Shown here one piece after another: positions 20,466 to 31,113 of a DNA stretch of 64,000 bases. The first letter of the stretch is position 1. Every line of letters starts with the position of its first letter. The translations under genes and the position numbers were made by a program. The stretch is from positions 1-64,000 of the forward strand of contig CAIOFO010000105.1 of assembly GCA_903857685.1 (NCBI GenBank), written 5' to 3'. Below the pieces are notes generated by a model. That model was not told where the DNA came from and did no database searches. It saw only the letters and a program-made list of their open reading frames with translations. Origin of the DNA: an uncultured Alphaproteobacteria bacterium (GTDB lineage: Bacteria; Pseudomonadota; Alphaproteobacteria; Micropepsales; Micropepsaceae).

Positions 20466-21122
20466 ATGCCCAGCGCCAAGCGCATTCTTCTGGTGGATGA
20501 AAACAGCGTGCCGCGCCGCTCGCTGGCCGAACAGCTGACGCTGCAGGCCGCCTATGAGGTGATCGAGGCCGGATCGGCGCAGGAAGCGCGGGCGGCGCGG
20601 GACTGCGCCTTGGCTATCATTGACGCGGAACTGGAAGGCGGCCAAGGCGAGAGCCTGGCGGACGAATTGCGGGCTGGCGGGTTCAAGGGCCCCATCCTGC
20701 TGCTGGCGGCCGGAGCGCCTGGCGGGACAATTGCCCATGAGCAGCTGACAAAACCGTTCCGCCTCTCGGCGTTGCTGACCTGGCTTTCGGTGCATCTGGG
20801 TCCGCATGGCGCCGGTGAAGACCGTACCTTTAAAATCGGGCCATATTTGTTCCGGCCGGGTGCCAAGCTGCTCACCGGGGCGCGCAAAATCCACCTGACC
20901 GAAAAAGAGGCCAATATCCTCAAATTCCTGCACGGCGCCGGGCGCACCGTGCCGCGCGAAACGCTGCTGCACGAAGTCTGGGGCTATAGCCCCGCCGTCA
21001 CCACCCATACGCTGGAAACCCATATTTACCGCCTTCGCCGCAAGATCGAGGAGAACCCCGCCCGGGCGAAAATCCTGGTCACCGAAAATGGCGGCTACCG
21101 GCTGGGACCTCCAAGTCTTTAA
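20466..21122 (+). CDS. OmpR-family response regulator, winged-helix output
   Basis: RILLVDENSVPRRSLAEQL receiver with conserved Asp and Lys; LTEKEANILKFLHGAGRTVPRETLLHEVWGYSPAVTTHTLETHIYRLRRKIE. Confidence 0.92.
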   Translation: MPSAKRILLVDENSVPRRSLAEQLTLQAAYEVIEAGSAQEARAARDCALAIIDAELEGGQGESLADELRAGGFKGPILLLAAGAPGGTIAHEQLTKPFRLSALLTWLSVHLGPHGAGEDRTFKIGPYLFRPGAKLLTGARKIHLTEKEANILKFLHGAGRTVPRETLLHEVWGYSPAVTTHTLETHIYRLRRKIEENPARAKILVTENGGYRLGPPSL

Positions 21123-21156
21123 CAGCCGTTAACCCTTTCGGCCCGATATAACGGGC

Positions 21157-23142
21157 ATGGCAAAACGGGGCCGGAAACCAGCAAGTCAGGAGCCGCGCGG
21201 CAGGCGTCCGCGCGACGACGACGCGCCTCCACCGCCGCCGCCCCGGCGCAAGGCGGCCTGGCCTTTTGTCCTGGTCATGCTGCTGGCCTGGTGCGCGATC
21301 TTCGGGGCGATTTTCTACTCGAATTTCCTCACCAACCTGCCGGACGTCAAAAATCTCCTGGCCACCGGACCGACACGCGATGTCACCATACTGGATGATC
21401 GCGGACGCCTGATTGCGCGCCGCGGCCTCAGCCAGGGGCGGCAGGTCAATGTTTCCGAGCTGCCCGCCTATGTGCCGAACGCCTTCATCGCCATCGAGGA
21501 CCGCCGCTTCCGCGAACATTTCGGCCTGGATCCCATCGGCATGGCGCGGGCCGGAATTTCCAACATGATGGCGGGGCATGTGGTGCAGGGCGGCTCGACC
21601 CTCACCCAGCAGCTGGCCAAGAACCTGTTCCTCACGCCCAGCCGCACCTTCGACCGCAAGGCGCAGGAAGCGATGCTGGCGGTCTATCTGGAGTCACGTT
21701 ATTCCAAGGACCAGATCCTGACATTGTATCTCAACCGGGTTTATTTCGGCGCCGGGGTTTTCGGCATCGAGGCCGCCAGCGAAAAATTCTTCGGCAAGCA
21801 TGCCGATGAACTGGGCCTCACCGAGGCCGCGATGCTGGCGGGCAGCGTCAAGGCGCCCGCCCGCTACAACGCGATCGCCGACACCGATGCCTCGCTGGCC
21901 CGCGCGCAAGTGGTGCTGCGCGCCATGGAGGATACCGGCTTTATCAACGACAAGAGCCGCATCCAGGCGCAGGCGACGCGGCCCCGCATCATGAAAGGTT
22001 CGGGCACGCCCCAATCCGGCTATTTCGCGGACTGGGTGCTGTCGCGGCTGGACGGATTTATCGGTGACGCGACCGAGCCGGTGATCGTGGAAACCAGTTT
22101 CGACCTCGAAACCCAGGCGATGGCGGAGCGCGCCGTGGCGCAGACCCTGGACGATGAAGGCGCCCGCATCGGCGCCAGCCAGGCGGCGCTGGTCGCAATG
22201 ACGCCCGATGGCGCCATCCGCGCCATGGTCGGCGGCCGCTCCTACAGCGAATCCAGCTTCAATCGCGCCAGCGACGCGGAGCGCCAGCCCGGCAGCGCCT
22301 TCAAGCCCTTTGTCTATCTGACGGCGTTCGAGCATGGCCACACACCCGACGACATCATGCGTGACGGCCCGGTGGATATTCACGGCTGGAAGCCTTCGGA
22401 CTTCGAGGGTGAATTCCAGGGCGATATCACCCTGACAAAGGCCTTCGCGGAATCTTCCAATGTGATCGCCGCGCAGCTCACCGACCAAGTCGGCGCCAAG
22501 GAAGTGGCGCGCACGGCACGGCGGCTGGGCATTATCTCGCCGCTGGCGGAAGTCTCATCGCTGGCGCTGGGCACCTCCGGCGTCACGCCGCTGGAATTGA
22601 CCGGGGCCTATGTTCCCTTCGCCAATGGCGGCGAAGGCGTGCTGCCCTTCGGCATTGTCAGCATCCGCACCAAGGGTGGAAAGATTCTCTATGAGCGCAA
22701 GGGTTCGGCCCTGGGGGCGGTGATGTCGCCCGCCAACAATGCCGCCATGACAAAGTTGATGGTGGAGACGGTTACCACCGGCACCGGCAAGGCGGCGCGG
22801 CTCGATGAGCGGCCCAGCGCCGGCAAGACCGGCACCACCCAGGATTCGCACGACGCCTGGTTTGTCGGCTTTACCGCCGACCTGGTGTGCGGTGTCTGGA
22901 TCGGCAATGATAACTCCGCGCCCATGCACAAAACGCGCGACCTGACCGCCACCGGCGGCGGCGTGCCGGCCCATATTTGGCACGCCTTCATGGAAGACGC
23001 TGAAAAAGGCCTGCCGGCCCAGCCACTGATCGGCACGACTTTGGTGGCCCAGGCCGATGCGCAATCACCGCCGCAGACCGACGATGACAAAAAGCCCGAT
23101 GCGTTTGAGCGCATCCTCAGCGGCATTTTCGGCGGCACTTGA
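21157..23142 (+). CDS. class A penicillin-binding protein (transglycosylase/transpeptidase)
   Basis: [75 protein letters not shown]. Confidence 0.95.
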   Translation: MAKRGRKPASQEPRGRRPRDDDAPPPPPPRRKAAWPFVLVMLLAWCAIFGAIFYSNFLTNLPDVKNLLATGPTRDVTILDDRGRLIARRGLSQGRQVNVSELPAYVPNAFIAIEDRRFREHFGLDPIGMARAGISNMMAGHVVQGGSTLTQQLAKNLFLTPSRTFDRKAQEAMLAVYLESRYSKDQILTLYLNRVYFGAGVFGIEAASEKFFGKHADELGLTEAAMLAGSVKAPARYNAIADTDASLARAQVVLRAMEDTGFINDKSRIQAQATRPRIMKGSGTPQSGYFADWVLSRLDGFIGDATEPVIVETSFDLETQAMAERAVAQTLDDEGARIGASQAALVAMTPDGAIRAMVGGRSYSESSFNRASDAERQPGSAFKPFVYLTAFEHGHTPDDIMRDGPVDIHGWKPSDFEGEFQGDITLTKAFAESSNVIAAQLTDQVGAKEVARTARRLGIISPLAEVSSLALGTSGVTPLELTGAYVPFANGGEGVLPFGIVSIRTKGGKILYERKGSALGAVMSPANNAAMTKLMVETVTTGTGKAARLDERPSAGKTGTTQDSHDAWFVGFTADLVCGVWIGNDNSAPMHKTRDLTATGGGVPAHIWHAFMEDAEKGLPAQPLIGTTLVAQADAQSPPQTDDDKKPDAFERILSGIFGGT

Positions 23143-23146
23143 TGAT

Positions 23147-23224
23147 AGTCGCGCGGCCTGCGGAGTTGCCAGCAGGCAGCATCGTGGCAACCGCGAGGCC
23201 ACACTTCTTCCGGGCCGACTCTCC
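23147..23224 (-). repeat. dispersed intergenic repeat, copy C
   Basis: Reverse complement GGAGAGTCGGCCCGGAAGAAGTGTGGCCTCGCGGTTGCCACGATGCTGCCTGCTGGCAACTCCGCAGGCCGCGCGACT. Confidence 0.8.
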
Positions 23225-23230
23225 ATAGCC

Positions 23231-23986
23231 CTAGTTATAACGGAGCAGGTTCCGGCCGTTTTCGCGCAGCCATTTGCGGGCGCGGCGGGCATGGGGCGTC
23301 AGGGCGTCAACATACGCCCAGAAGCGCGGCCCGTGATTCATTTCCTTCAAATGCGCCGCTTCATGCGCCACGACATAGTCGCGCACATAGTCCGGCGCGA
23401 ATATCAGCCGCCAGGAAAAAGACAGGGACCGCGCCGAGGAGCAGGAGCCCCAGCGGCTCGCGGTATCGCGCAGGGTGATGCGCGACGGCATCACGCCCAG
23501 CTGCCGGCCAAAGCAAAGGGCGCTGGCCTCAAAGGATTTCTTGGCTTCGCGCTTGAAGAAATCGGTGAGACGGCGGGCGGCATGTTCGGCGCGGCCGGCG
23601 ACAAAAATCACATCGCCTTCGCACCAGACCGGCGCCGGACCTTTTTTCTCGGCCGCGCGGATGCGGTGGGAAACGCCCAGATACGGCACCAGCGACCCGG
23701 GCGTCAGGGACACCGGCTTTGGCGCCGCCGCGCGCTGGCGGCTGACCCAGGCGGTTTCGCCCCGAACAAAGGCCAGCGCCGCCGCCCGGCCGGCGCGCGC
23801 CGGCGCGGTCACGGTGACTTCGCCGGAAACCGGATTGACCCGCATGACCATGCGGCGGGCGCGGGGATTGAGCCGGACATTCACCGCCACTTTCTCGCCG
23901 TCGATCGCCAGCAGCTCGCGCGTCAAGGTGAGCTTGCGCGGTTTCTTCTTCTTGAGCATGGCAAGGACGGCTCGCATTTTCAGCAT
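23231..23986 (-). CDS. M48/YgjP-type metallopeptidase (DUF45)
   Basis: RDTASRWGSCSSARSLSFSWRLIFAP..DYVVAHEAAHLKEMNHGPRFW. Confidence 0.9.
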   Translation of the reverse strand: MLKMRAVLAMLKKKKPRKLTLTRELLAIDGEKVAVNVRLNPRARRMVMRVNPVSGEVTVTAPARAGRAAALAFVRGETAWVSRQRAAAPKPVSLTPGSLVPYLGVSHRIRAAEKKGPAPVWCEGDVIFVAGRAEHAARRLTDFFKREAKKSFEASALCFGRQLGVMPSRITLRDTASRWGSCSSARSLSFSWRLIFAPDYVRDYVVAHEAAHLKEMNHGPRFWAYVDALTPHARRARKWLRENGRNLLRYN

Positions 23987-24024
23987 GAGTTGTTTAGGCT
24001 TCGCGGGATATCAAGGATCAGGCA

Positions 24025-24447
24025 ATGGCCGAACGTCCGCGCTTTCATCTGGCTTTTCCCGTGCGCGATCTTGCCGAATCCCGCGCCTTTTACGGCGAAC
24101 TTCTCGGCTGTCCCGAAGGACGATCGAGCGACGAATGGGTGGATTTCGATTTCTTCGGCCATCAGATCGTCGCCCATCTAAGCCCGAATGAGGCCGGACA
24201 CAAAGAACATAATCAGGTTGACGGCGATGCCGTGCCGGTGCGTCATTTTGGTGCGATTCTTTCCATGACGGAATGGCGCAAGCTTGCGGCGCGGCTTACG
24301 GAAAGGAAAGTTCCTTTCATCATTGCGCCCGGAATACGCTTTCAGGGATTGACGGGCGAGCAGGCGACGTTCTTTTTCCTCGATCCCAGCGGCAATGCCC
24401 TCGAATTCAAGGCTTTCAACGATGAGGCTGGCATCTTTGCGCACTGA
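24025..24447 (+). CDS. VOC family (glyoxalase-like) protein
   Basis: FHLAFPVRDLAESRAFYGELLGC..FFFLDPSGNALEFKAF. Confidence 0.88.
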   Translation: MAERPRFHLAFPVRDLAESRAFYGELLGCPEGRSSDEWVDFDFFGHQIVAHLSPNEAGHKEHNQVDGDAVPVRHFGAILSMTEWRKLAARLTERKVPFIIAPGIRFQGLTGEQATFFFLDPSGNALEFKAFNDEAGIFAH

Positions 24448-24892
24448 TACGGTCGCACGCGGCGGCGGGTTCGCCGCCCTGGCGCTGATCCTGGGCGCTT
24501 TGGGTTTTCAGTATATCGGCGGCGTCGCGCCCTGCGAGATGTGCCATTGGCAGCGCTGGCCGCATATCGCCGCCGCGATCATCGGCATTGTCGGCATCCA
24601 CTTCGCGCGCGGCAAGGCGCGGGAACTGGCCTGGACGGTGATCGTGCTGGTGCTGATCTCCGGCCTGATCGGCCTTTACCAGAGCGGCATGCAATGGGGC
24701 CTGCTGCCCGGACCGTCCGCCTGCAGCGGCCATCGCTTTGTCCTCGGCAGCAACATGGTGCCCGAGGTGCAATGCGATGTGGTGACCTGGTCGCTGTTCG
24801 GCCTGTCGTTGGCCGTCTATAATGCCGTCTTCTCATTCCTGATCGCGGGCCTGGGAAGTTTCGCGCTGCTGAAAGCCAGAAATGCCCCGTAA
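24422..24892 (+). CDS. dsbB: disulfide bond formation protein B
   Basis: CEMCHWQRWPH CxxC motif, GPSACSG, four hydrophobic segments. Confidence 0.85.
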   Translation: MRLASLRTDTVARGGGFAALALILGALGFQYIGGVAPCEMCHWQRWPHIAAAIIGIVGIHFARGKARELAWTVIVLVLISGLIGLYQSGMQWGLLPGPSACSGHRFVLGSNMVPEVQCDVVTWSLFGLSLAVYNAVFSFLIAGLGSFALLKARNAP

Positions 24893-25424
24893 GGCCAAAC
24901 CCAATGCTCCCGGCGCCGCCCCGGATATTGATTCCATGATCCGGGTGGATCATGCCGGGGAATATGGCGCGGTGCGCATCTATGAAGGCCAGCTGGCGGT
25001 GCTCAGGGGCCGCGCCAGCGAAGGCACCATCCGCCACATGGCCGAGCAGGAACAGCAGCATCTCAAAGCCTTCGACACGCTGATCAATGAACGGCGAGTG
25101 CGGCCCACCGCGCTGGAGCCGCTTTGGCGCGTCGCCGGCTTCGCGCTGGGCGCGGCCACCGCCCTGATGGGCGAGAAGGCGGCGTTTGCCTGCACCGCCG
25201 CCGTTGAAGAGGCGATTGACGAACATTATGCCGCCCAGATCGAAGCCATCGGGACTCGCGATCCGGCGCTGAAACTGACAGTGGAGGAATTTCGCGCCGA
25301 CGAAGCGGCCCATCGCCAGACCGCTCTCGACAATGGCGCCGAACAGGCGCCGGGTTATCGGCTGCTCAATCAGGCGATCAAGGCCGGTTGCAGAGTGGCC
25401 ATAAAACTATCCGAGAAAATCTAG
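24882..25424 (+). CDS. coq7: demethoxyubiquinone hydroxylase (COQ7 family)
   Basis: MIRVDHAGEYGAVRIYEGQLAVL; EQEQQHLKAFD; di-iron Glu/His motifs. Confidence 0.93.
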   Translation: MPRKAKPNAPGAAPDIDSMIRVDHAGEYGAVRIYEGQLAVLRGRASEGTIRHMAEQEQQHLKAFDTLINERRVRPTALEPLWRVAGFALGAATALMGEKAAFACTAAVEEAIDEHYAAQIEAIGTRDPALKLTVEEFRADEAAHRQTALDNGAEQAPGYRLLNQAIKAGCRVAIKLSEKI

Positions 25425-25530
25425 GCCGCTCGCCTCAGGCTCGCGGCGTTGGCTTAGCTTTTCTTAGCAAGCGACAGCGAGCTTAGAAAAGCTTGCCCTA
25501 TCCGAGCGCAGCGAGGATGCGCCGCTCTCG

Positions 25531-25552
25531 CAGGTCCACCGGACCTGCTCAC
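25531..25552 (+). repeat. 22-nt hairpin repeat (CAGGTCC-ACC-GGACCTG + CTCAC)
   Basis: Exact reverse complement present at 44940..44961. Confidence 0.75.
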
Positions 25553-25592
25553 ATTGCCACTACGCTGCCGCTAGGCAACCGCGCGCCGCGGC

Positions 25593-26207
25593 TCACGGTT
25601 CCAGCTCGCTGTCCCAATAAAGATAGTCCGCCCAGGATTCGTGGAGATAGTTCGGCGGGAATTTCCGTCCCCGTTCGCGCAATTCCGTCACCGTCGGCTG
25701 GCGCGGCGTCTGGCGCGGATGCATCCGCGCCTGTTTGGGCAAAAGACCGCCCTTGCTGAGATTGCAGGGGCTGCAGGCAGTCACGACATTTTCCCAGGTG
25801 GTGCGTCCGCCCTTGGAGCGCGGCACGACATGATCAAAGGTCAGGTCGTCGGCATCGCCGCAATATTGGCATTCGAAACGGTCGCGCAGAAAGACATTGA
25901 AACGGGTGAAGGCGGGATTGCGGGCCGGCTTGATATAAGTCTTGAGCGAAACCACCGAGGGCAGCCGCATCTCGAACCGCGCCGAATGCACCACCCGGTC
26001 ATATTCCTCCAGGATGGTCACCCGCTCCAGGAACACGGCCTTGATCGCGTCTTGCCATGACCATAGCGAGAGCGGGTAGTAACTCAGCGGGCGATAGTCG
26101 GCGTTGAGAACCAGCGCCGGACAGGCGCTGGCGGTGCGAAGGGGGGCTAACACGGACAAGATCCTGTGAAGGTGTTTCTCCTCTGGCGCGGCGATAGCCC
26201 CGGCCAT
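25593..26207 (-). CDS. HNH endonuclease family protein
   Basis: CQYCGDADDLTFDHVVPRSKGGRTTWENVVTACSPCNLSKG. Confidence 0.93.
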   Translation of the reverse strand: MAGAIAAPEEKHLHRILSVLAPLRTASACPALVLNADYRPLSYYPLSLWSWQDAIKAVFLERVTILEEYDRVVHSARFEMRLPSVVSLKTYIKPARNPAFTRFNVFLRDRFECQYCGDADDLTFDHVVPRSKGGRTTWENVVTACSPCNLSKGGLLPKQARMHPRQTPRQPTVTELRERGRKFPPNYLHESWADYLYWDSELEP

Positions 26208-26268
26208 CCAATAGTAAGGGCGATTCCCGGGCCCTGCCAAGATGTGACGCATGCCTGTGACAGGGCGA

Positions 26269-26955
26269 TTACGCTTCTGTCCCCAACAGACAGGAGGCCG
26301 GGCCGGCGGAACGCAAAAGCCCCCGGAAAGCCAATCCCAGAAAGCCGCCCGCCAGCGCCATGGTTTCGGGGTCCACGCCATGGCCGACGCCATGGGCCAG
26401 GTGCCATTGCACGCCATGGCCCGCCATTCCCAGCATGGCGGCCGCCGCCAGCATGGCCTGGACCGGTATCACCTGATCGGCATCGCCATGGGCCAGAAAA
26501 ATGGCTGGGCCATCCTGGCGCTTGGGCGCCGGCCCGGGCAGCAGGCCGGACAGGCCGACAATGGCCGCCGGCGGGACGGCGCGCCGCAGGCCGACATGCA
26601 GCGACAGCATGGTGCCCTGGCTGAAGCCCACCAGAATCAGGCGTTCCGGCGGCAACGACAGCCGGGCCAATTCCTCGTCCAGAAATTGCTCCAGCAAGGG
26701 TCCGGCGCTTTCCACGCCTTTCTGCATCTCATGCGGATCAATGCGGGAAATGGGAAACCATTGAAAGCCCTGCGAGCCGGGCACCGGATCGGGGCCATTG
26801 GGCGCGGCAAAGGCGGCGCCGGGCATCTGGCTCTGCCAATGCGGCGCAAGTCCGATCAGGTCATTGCCGTCCGAGCCATAGCCGTGCACCAGCACGACCA
26901 GGTGGCTGGCCGGGCCCTTGCTGGGCGCAAGGCGCGGGCCGGAAAGAGAACGCAT
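26269..26955 (-). CDS. phospholipase/carboxylesterase family alpha/beta hydrolase
   Basis: LVVLVHGYGSDGNDLIGLAPHW; LILVGFSQGTMLSLHVGL; HGDADQVIPV. Confidence 0.9.
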   Translation of the reverse strand: MRSLSGPRLAPSKGPASHLVVLVHGYGSDGNDLIGLAPHWQSQMPGAAFAAPNGPDPVPGSQGFQWFPISRIDPHEMQKGVESAGPLLEQFLDEELARLSLPPERLILVGFSQGTMLSLHVGLRRAVPPAAIVGLSGLLPGPAPKRQDGPAIFLAHGDADQVIPVQAMLAAAAMLGMAGHGVQWHLAHGVGHGVDPETMALAGGFLGLAFRGLLRSAGPASCLLGTEA

Positions 26956-26982
26956 TTTCCAAAAAACGATTAGATTGCGGCC

Positions 26983-27828
26983 ATGAGTGTGACACGATTT
27001 GCGCCCTCGCCAACCGGCTATCTGCATCTGGGCCACGCCTTTGCCGCCGTCACGGCGGCGCGGGCGGGCGAAAATTTCCTGCTCAGGATCGAAGACCTCG
27101 ACCAGGGCCGGGCGCGGGAGGAATTTGTCACGGCAATTTTCGAAGACCTTGCCTGGCTCGGACTTTCCTGGGAGCAGCCGGTGCTGCGCCAGTCGGCGCG
27201 CATGGCGGCGTACAAGCTGGCGCTGGACAGGCTGGACGCGGACGGCCTGGTCTATTCCTGTTTCTGCACGCGCAGGGAAATCGCCGATGAAATCGCCCGC
27301 GCCTGCGAGGCGCCGCACTTCAACAATTTACCGGCTACGCCGACGGGCCTGGACGGCCCTCTCTATCCCGGCACCTGCCGCCATTTGTCCGGCATGGAGC
27401 GTGAATCCCGCATCGCGGCGGGCGCCGCCTATGCGCTGCGGCTGGATGCGGCGGCAGCGGCGCGGCGGGCGGGACCGCTCAGTTTCCGCGAAAAAGGCGA
27501 AAGCATCGCGGTTGATCCGTTACAGTTCGGCGATCTGGTGCTGGCGCGCAAGGATGTGCCCGCCGCCTATCATCTGGCGGTGGTGGTGGACGACGCCTTT
27601 CAGGGCGTGACGCTGGTGACGCGAGGCGAGGATTTGCTTGCCGCCAGCCATGTTCAGCGGCTGCTGCAGGCGCTGCTGGCGCTGCCCGAGCCGGCTTACG
27701 CCCATCATCGCCTGATCCTGGACGATCAGGGACGCAAATTTTCCAAACGTGACCAGGCCGTGACATTGCGGGCGCAGCGTCAGGGCGGGACCACCCCTGA
27801 GGAAATCCTGACCCGGCTTGGGCTTTGA
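26983..27828 (+). CDS. gluQ: tRNA glutamyl-Q(34) synthetase GluQRS
   Basis: RFAPSPTGYLHLGHAFAAVTAA; RIEDLDQGRAR; truncated GluRS lacking the anticodon domain. Confidence 0.93.
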   Translation: MSVTRFAPSPTGYLHLGHAFAAVTAARAGENFLLRIEDLDQGRAREEFVTAIFEDLAWLGLSWEQPVLRQSARMAAYKLALDRLDADGLVYSCFCTRREIADEIARACEAPHFNNLPATPTGLDGPLYPGTCRHLSGMERESRIAAGAAYALRLDAAAAARRAGPLSFREKGESIAVDPLQFGDLVLARKDVPAAYHLAVVVDDAFQGVTLVTRGEDLLAASHVQRLLQALLALPEPAYAHHRLILDDQGRKFSKRDQAVTLRAQRQGGTTPEEILTRLGL

Positions 27829-27853
27829 GTGGCGGCTGTGCTAAGGGGCGGCT

Positions 27854-28177
27854 ATGAGCGACCATCCCATAGACCGCCTGTTCGCCACCATCGCCGCGCG
27901 CAAGGCGACCGGCGACACCGCCGGTTCCTATACCGCACAGCTCCTGTCCGGGGGCGTGAGCAAATGCGCCAAGAAATTCGGCGAAGAGGCGGTGGAAGCG
28001 GCGCTGGCGGCGGTATCGGGCGACAAGCAGCATCTCGCCGCCGAATCCGGCGACGTGCTTTATCATTTGCTGGTGCTATGGGCGGCAGCGGGCGTCACGC
28101 CCGAGGATATCTATGCCGAACTCAAGAAGCGCGAAACTCAGTCCGGGTTGGCGGAAAAGGCTTCGCGCCCGAAATAG
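27854..28177 (+). CDS. hisE: phosphoribosyl-ATP diphosphatase
   Basis: [41 protein letters not shown]. Confidence 0.94.
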   Translation: MSDHPIDRLFATIAARKATGDTAGSYTAQLLSGGVSKCAKKFGEEAVEAALAAVSGDKQHLAAESGDVLYHLLVLWAAAGVTPEDIYAELKKRETQSGLAEKASRPK

Positions 28178-28192
28178 CGCCCCAGGGCAAAA

Positions 28193-28687
28193 TCAGCCTT
28201 CGCCCGCTTCTTCCTCGGCCAGGCTCCTGACCAGGTCCAGGACGCGCTTGCGGACCTTGGGATCCTTGATTTTCATGAAGGCCAGGCTGAGATGCAGCCC
28301 CTCGCCCGAGGAGACGAATTCCATCACCGGCGGCGCGCCGCGGGATTCGGCAACAGCGCCGGGTTCTTGCGCCGCGGCCACGCCCTCATAAAAGAAATCT
28401 ATCGGCACGCCCAGGATGCGCGAGATTTCGTAAAGCCGTCCCGCGCCGATGCGATTGACGCCTTTTTCGTATTTCTGAACTTGCTGAAATGTCAGCCCGA
28501 GAAGATCGCCAAGCTTTTCCTGACTCATGCCGATCAACATCCGCCGGATGCGGACGCGGTTGCCGACCTGGGCATCGATGGGATTGGCTTGTTTCTTTGG
28601 CACGGGGTCAGCACATATAAAAGCGTTGGCGGGCGGGAGCTTACCCGCATTGGTCACCGAACTGAAAGAAATAAATCCACGACGCAA
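28193..28687 (-). CDS. XRE-family HTH transcriptional regulator (start uncertain)
   Basis: VGNRVRIRRMLIGMSQEKLGDLLGLTFQQVQKYEKGVNRIGAGRLYEISRILGVPIDFFYEG. Confidence 0.9.
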   Translation of the reverse strand: MRRGFISFSSVTNAGKLPPANAFICADPVPKKQANPIDAQVGNRVRIRRMLIGMSQEKLGDLLGLTFQQVQKYEKGVNRIGAGRLYEISRILGVPIDFFYEGVAAAQEPGAVAESRGAPPVMEFVSSGEGLHLSLAFMKIKDPKVRKRVLDLVRSLAEEEAGEG

Positions 28688-28693
28688 GCTGCG

Positions 28694-30241
28694 TCACTTT
28701 CGTCCCAGGACAAACGCCAGCGCGGTTGCAGTAACCAGCAACAGCAGAAATGCCAGATCACCGAAACGCGCATAGGTTGACGGGGACGCAGCCTGCGGCA
28801 ACCGCGCGTCGAGCACGCCCATTTTGCCCAGCTCCAATTGCGCCGTGATCCGGCCAAACGGATCGATCACCGCCGAGATTCCCGTATTGGCCGCACGCGC
28901 AACGGGTAATGCCTCTTCGATTGCGCGCGCGCGTGCAATCAGAAGATGTTGCTTGGGGCCGGCCCAGGGACCGAACCAGGAATCGTCGGTGACATTGACG
29001 AACCAGCCGGGACGCAGCCCTTGCTGACTTGGTGTCACCGCGCCCGGAAAAATAATTTCATAGCAAATCAGCGGCGTCACGGCGGGCGCGCCGGGCAATT
29101 TGTACGTATGCGGACCATCGCCGCTGGCGAAACCTTCCTGACCGTCTGTCAGCTTGGTAACGCCGATATGGTTGAGAATATTGGCAAAGGGAACATATTC
29201 GCCGAACGGCACGAGATGGAATTTATCGTAAACCATCGGCGCCGCGCCCGGCGGAAAGATAAGTAGGCTGTTGTAAAATGATAGATTGTCGCCGGCGCGC
29301 GTCGCCCGCGTCGCGCCGGTAATCAGCGTGCGACGCGGTCCGGTCAGCAGGGTGATTTCATCCAGCGCGGAAGGCGAGCGGTTGAACATCAGGGGCGGCG
29401 GGGCCGCTTCCGGCCAGATGATCTCGGTCGGATTGCCTGGCGCGGCGCTGAGATCCAAGAGGCGCTGCCAGTTGCGTTTGTAATATTCGGCGCGGTCCTT
29501 TTCGCGTTGGGGAATGTCCGGCTGCACGATTCGCAGACTGACGCCCGCCACGTCCTGCGTGGGATTGGCCGCCAGCCGCGCGGCGCCGCCGGCCCACAGC
29601 GCCACGAATAGCGCCAGCATGGCGGCGGGCGCTTTCCAGCCGCCGGGTATTGTCCATCCTGCGAGCGAGGCGCCGAACAAAACCGTCAGGAAGGACAGCC
29701 CATAGGCCCCGATCACCGACATACATTGTAAAATTGAAAGCGAGGCGCCCCAGCCATAGGCCGGCAAGTTCCAGGGAAGTCCGGTGAACAGATGCCCGCG
29801 CAGCCATTCGGCCGCGGCGTACAAAACCGCGAAGACCAGAAACCGCGCCGGCCCGTCCTGCCAGAAATACAGCGCCAGGACGCAGGCCAGGCCGGTGAAA
29901 AGCGCCAAGCCCGCGGGAAGAATGACCAGCGCGAAGGGCATCTGCCACAGATGCGCGGAAGGATCGACCAGAAAGGCGTAACCGATCCAGTGCAAGCCGA
30001 TCAGGAATTGGCCGAAGGCAAAGGCCCAGCCCGCGACAAAAGCCGCGCCAAACGGATGGCGGCTGTTGTCGGCGCCGTCCAGCAGCAGCGGCAGCGCGGC
30101 AAAGCCCAGCAACAAAGCGGGAAAAAATTCCACGGGTGCGAAGCCCAGGGCCGACAGCGCGCCGCAGGCAAAGGCAAAGCCGGCGCGGCGCCAGCCAGTG
30201 AGTTTCATGACCCAGTTTCCGCCGCGCGCCAGAACCGTCAT
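28694..30241 (-). CDS. lnt: apolipoprotein N-acyltransferase
   Basis: WPEAAPP, YDKFHLVPFGEYVPFANIL, CYEIIFP, DDSWFG. Confidence 0.95.
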   Translation of the reverse strand: MTVLARGGNWVMKLTGWRRAGFAFACGALSALGFAPVEFFPALLLGFAALPLLLDGADNSRHPFGAAFVAGWAFAFGQFLIGLHWIGYAFLVDPSAHLWQMPFALVILPAGLALFTGLACVLALYFWQDGPARFLVFAVLYAAAEWLRGHLFTGLPWNLPAYGWGASLSILQCMSVIGAYGLSFLTVLFGASLAGWTIPGGWKAPAAMLALFVALWAGGAARLAANPTQDVAGVSLRIVQPDIPQREKDRAEYYKRNWQRLLDLSAAPGNPTEIIWPEAAPPPLMFNRSPSALDEITLLTGPRRTLITGATRATRAGDNLSFYNSLLIFPPGAAPMVYDKFHLVPFGEYVPFANILNHIGVTKLTDGQEGFASGDGPHTYKLPGAPAVTPLICYEIIFPGAVTPSQQGLRPGWFVNVTDDSWFGPWAGPKQHLLIARARAIEEALPVARAANTGISAVIDPFGRITAQLELGKMGVLDARLPQAASPSTYARFGDLAFLLLLVTATALAFVLGRK

Positions 30242-31113
30242 GGGGCCGCGGGCGGACAGATGCGCAGGCGCCGCACCCGGCGCGGATCGGCGTCCAGCAC
30301 TTCGAATTCAAAGCCGGCGGGGTGGGTGACGATTTCGCCGCGCTGAGGCAAGCGGCCCAGCAGCGACGTCACCAGCCCCCCCAGCGAATCCACATCTTCG
30401 TCGGTTTCAGGGGTGGACAGGTCAATGCCGGTTTCGCTCTTGAAATCCTCAAGGTCCAGCCTGGCATCCACCACATAACAGGCGCCGTCACGGCGCAGCG
30501 CCATGCCCTCATCGTCATGCTCGTCGGCGATGTCGCCGACAATTTCCTCGATGATATCCTCGATGGTCACCAATCCGTCGGTGCCGCCATATTCGTCGAT
30601 CACCAGCGCCAGATGGGTGTGGCTGGTCTGCATCTTGAGCAGCAGGTCCAAGGCGCGCATGGAAGGCGGCACAAACAGCACCGTCCTCTTGATGGCGGAA
30701 ATCGAAGACTTTGCCAGCCGGTAATCGCCGTCGGGCCGCATTTCCAAGAGCGCCATCACATCCTTGACATGCACCAGGCCGGTGGCGTCGTCCAGCGTCT
30801 CCCGGTAGACCGGCAGGCGCGAATGCTCGGCGGCACGAAACAGCGTCACCAGCTCAGGCAGCGGCATGGTTTCATCCGCCGCCACGATTTCGGCGCGCGG
30901 CACCATCACATCGCGCACTTTCAATTCACCGAACGCCAGCATGTTGGTCAGCATAACCCGTTCCTGCTCCGACAGGGCGGGCGACTGGCGTTCGCTTTCC
31001 TCGATCACCTCCTCCAGGCTTTCGCGCATGGCGGCGCTGGACGGGTTTTCGCCGCGCAGAATCTGCAGCAGGCGCTTGAACAGCGGCGGGCGATCGGCGG
31101 TGGCCTCGCTCAT
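30238..31113 (-). CDS. CorC/HlyC family protein (CBS pair + transporter-associated domain)
   Basis: VRDVMVPRAEIVAAD; HLALVIDEYGGTDGLVTIEDIIEEIVGDI. Confidence 0.93.
   Translation of the reverse strand: MSEATADRPPLFKRLLQILRGENPSSAAMRESLEEVIEESERQSPALSEQERVMLTNMLAFGELKVRDVMVPRAEIVAADETMPLPELVTLFRAAEHSRLPVYRETLDDATGLVHVKDVMALLEMRPDGDYRLAKSSISAIKRTVLFVPPSMRALDLLLKMQTSHTHLALVIDEYGGTDGLVTIEDIIEEIVGDIADEHDDEGMALRRDGACYVVDARLDLEDFKSETGIDLSTPETDEDVDSLGGLVTSLLGRLPQRGEIVTHPAGFEFEVLDADPRRVRRLRICPPAAP

Noticed and set aside
21119-21132. TTAACAGCCGTTAA as a CtrA box
   Set aside because: Spacing between TTAA half-sites is 6, not 7. It is better described as a short inverted repeat (TTAAC-AGCC-GTTAA) with no assigned function.
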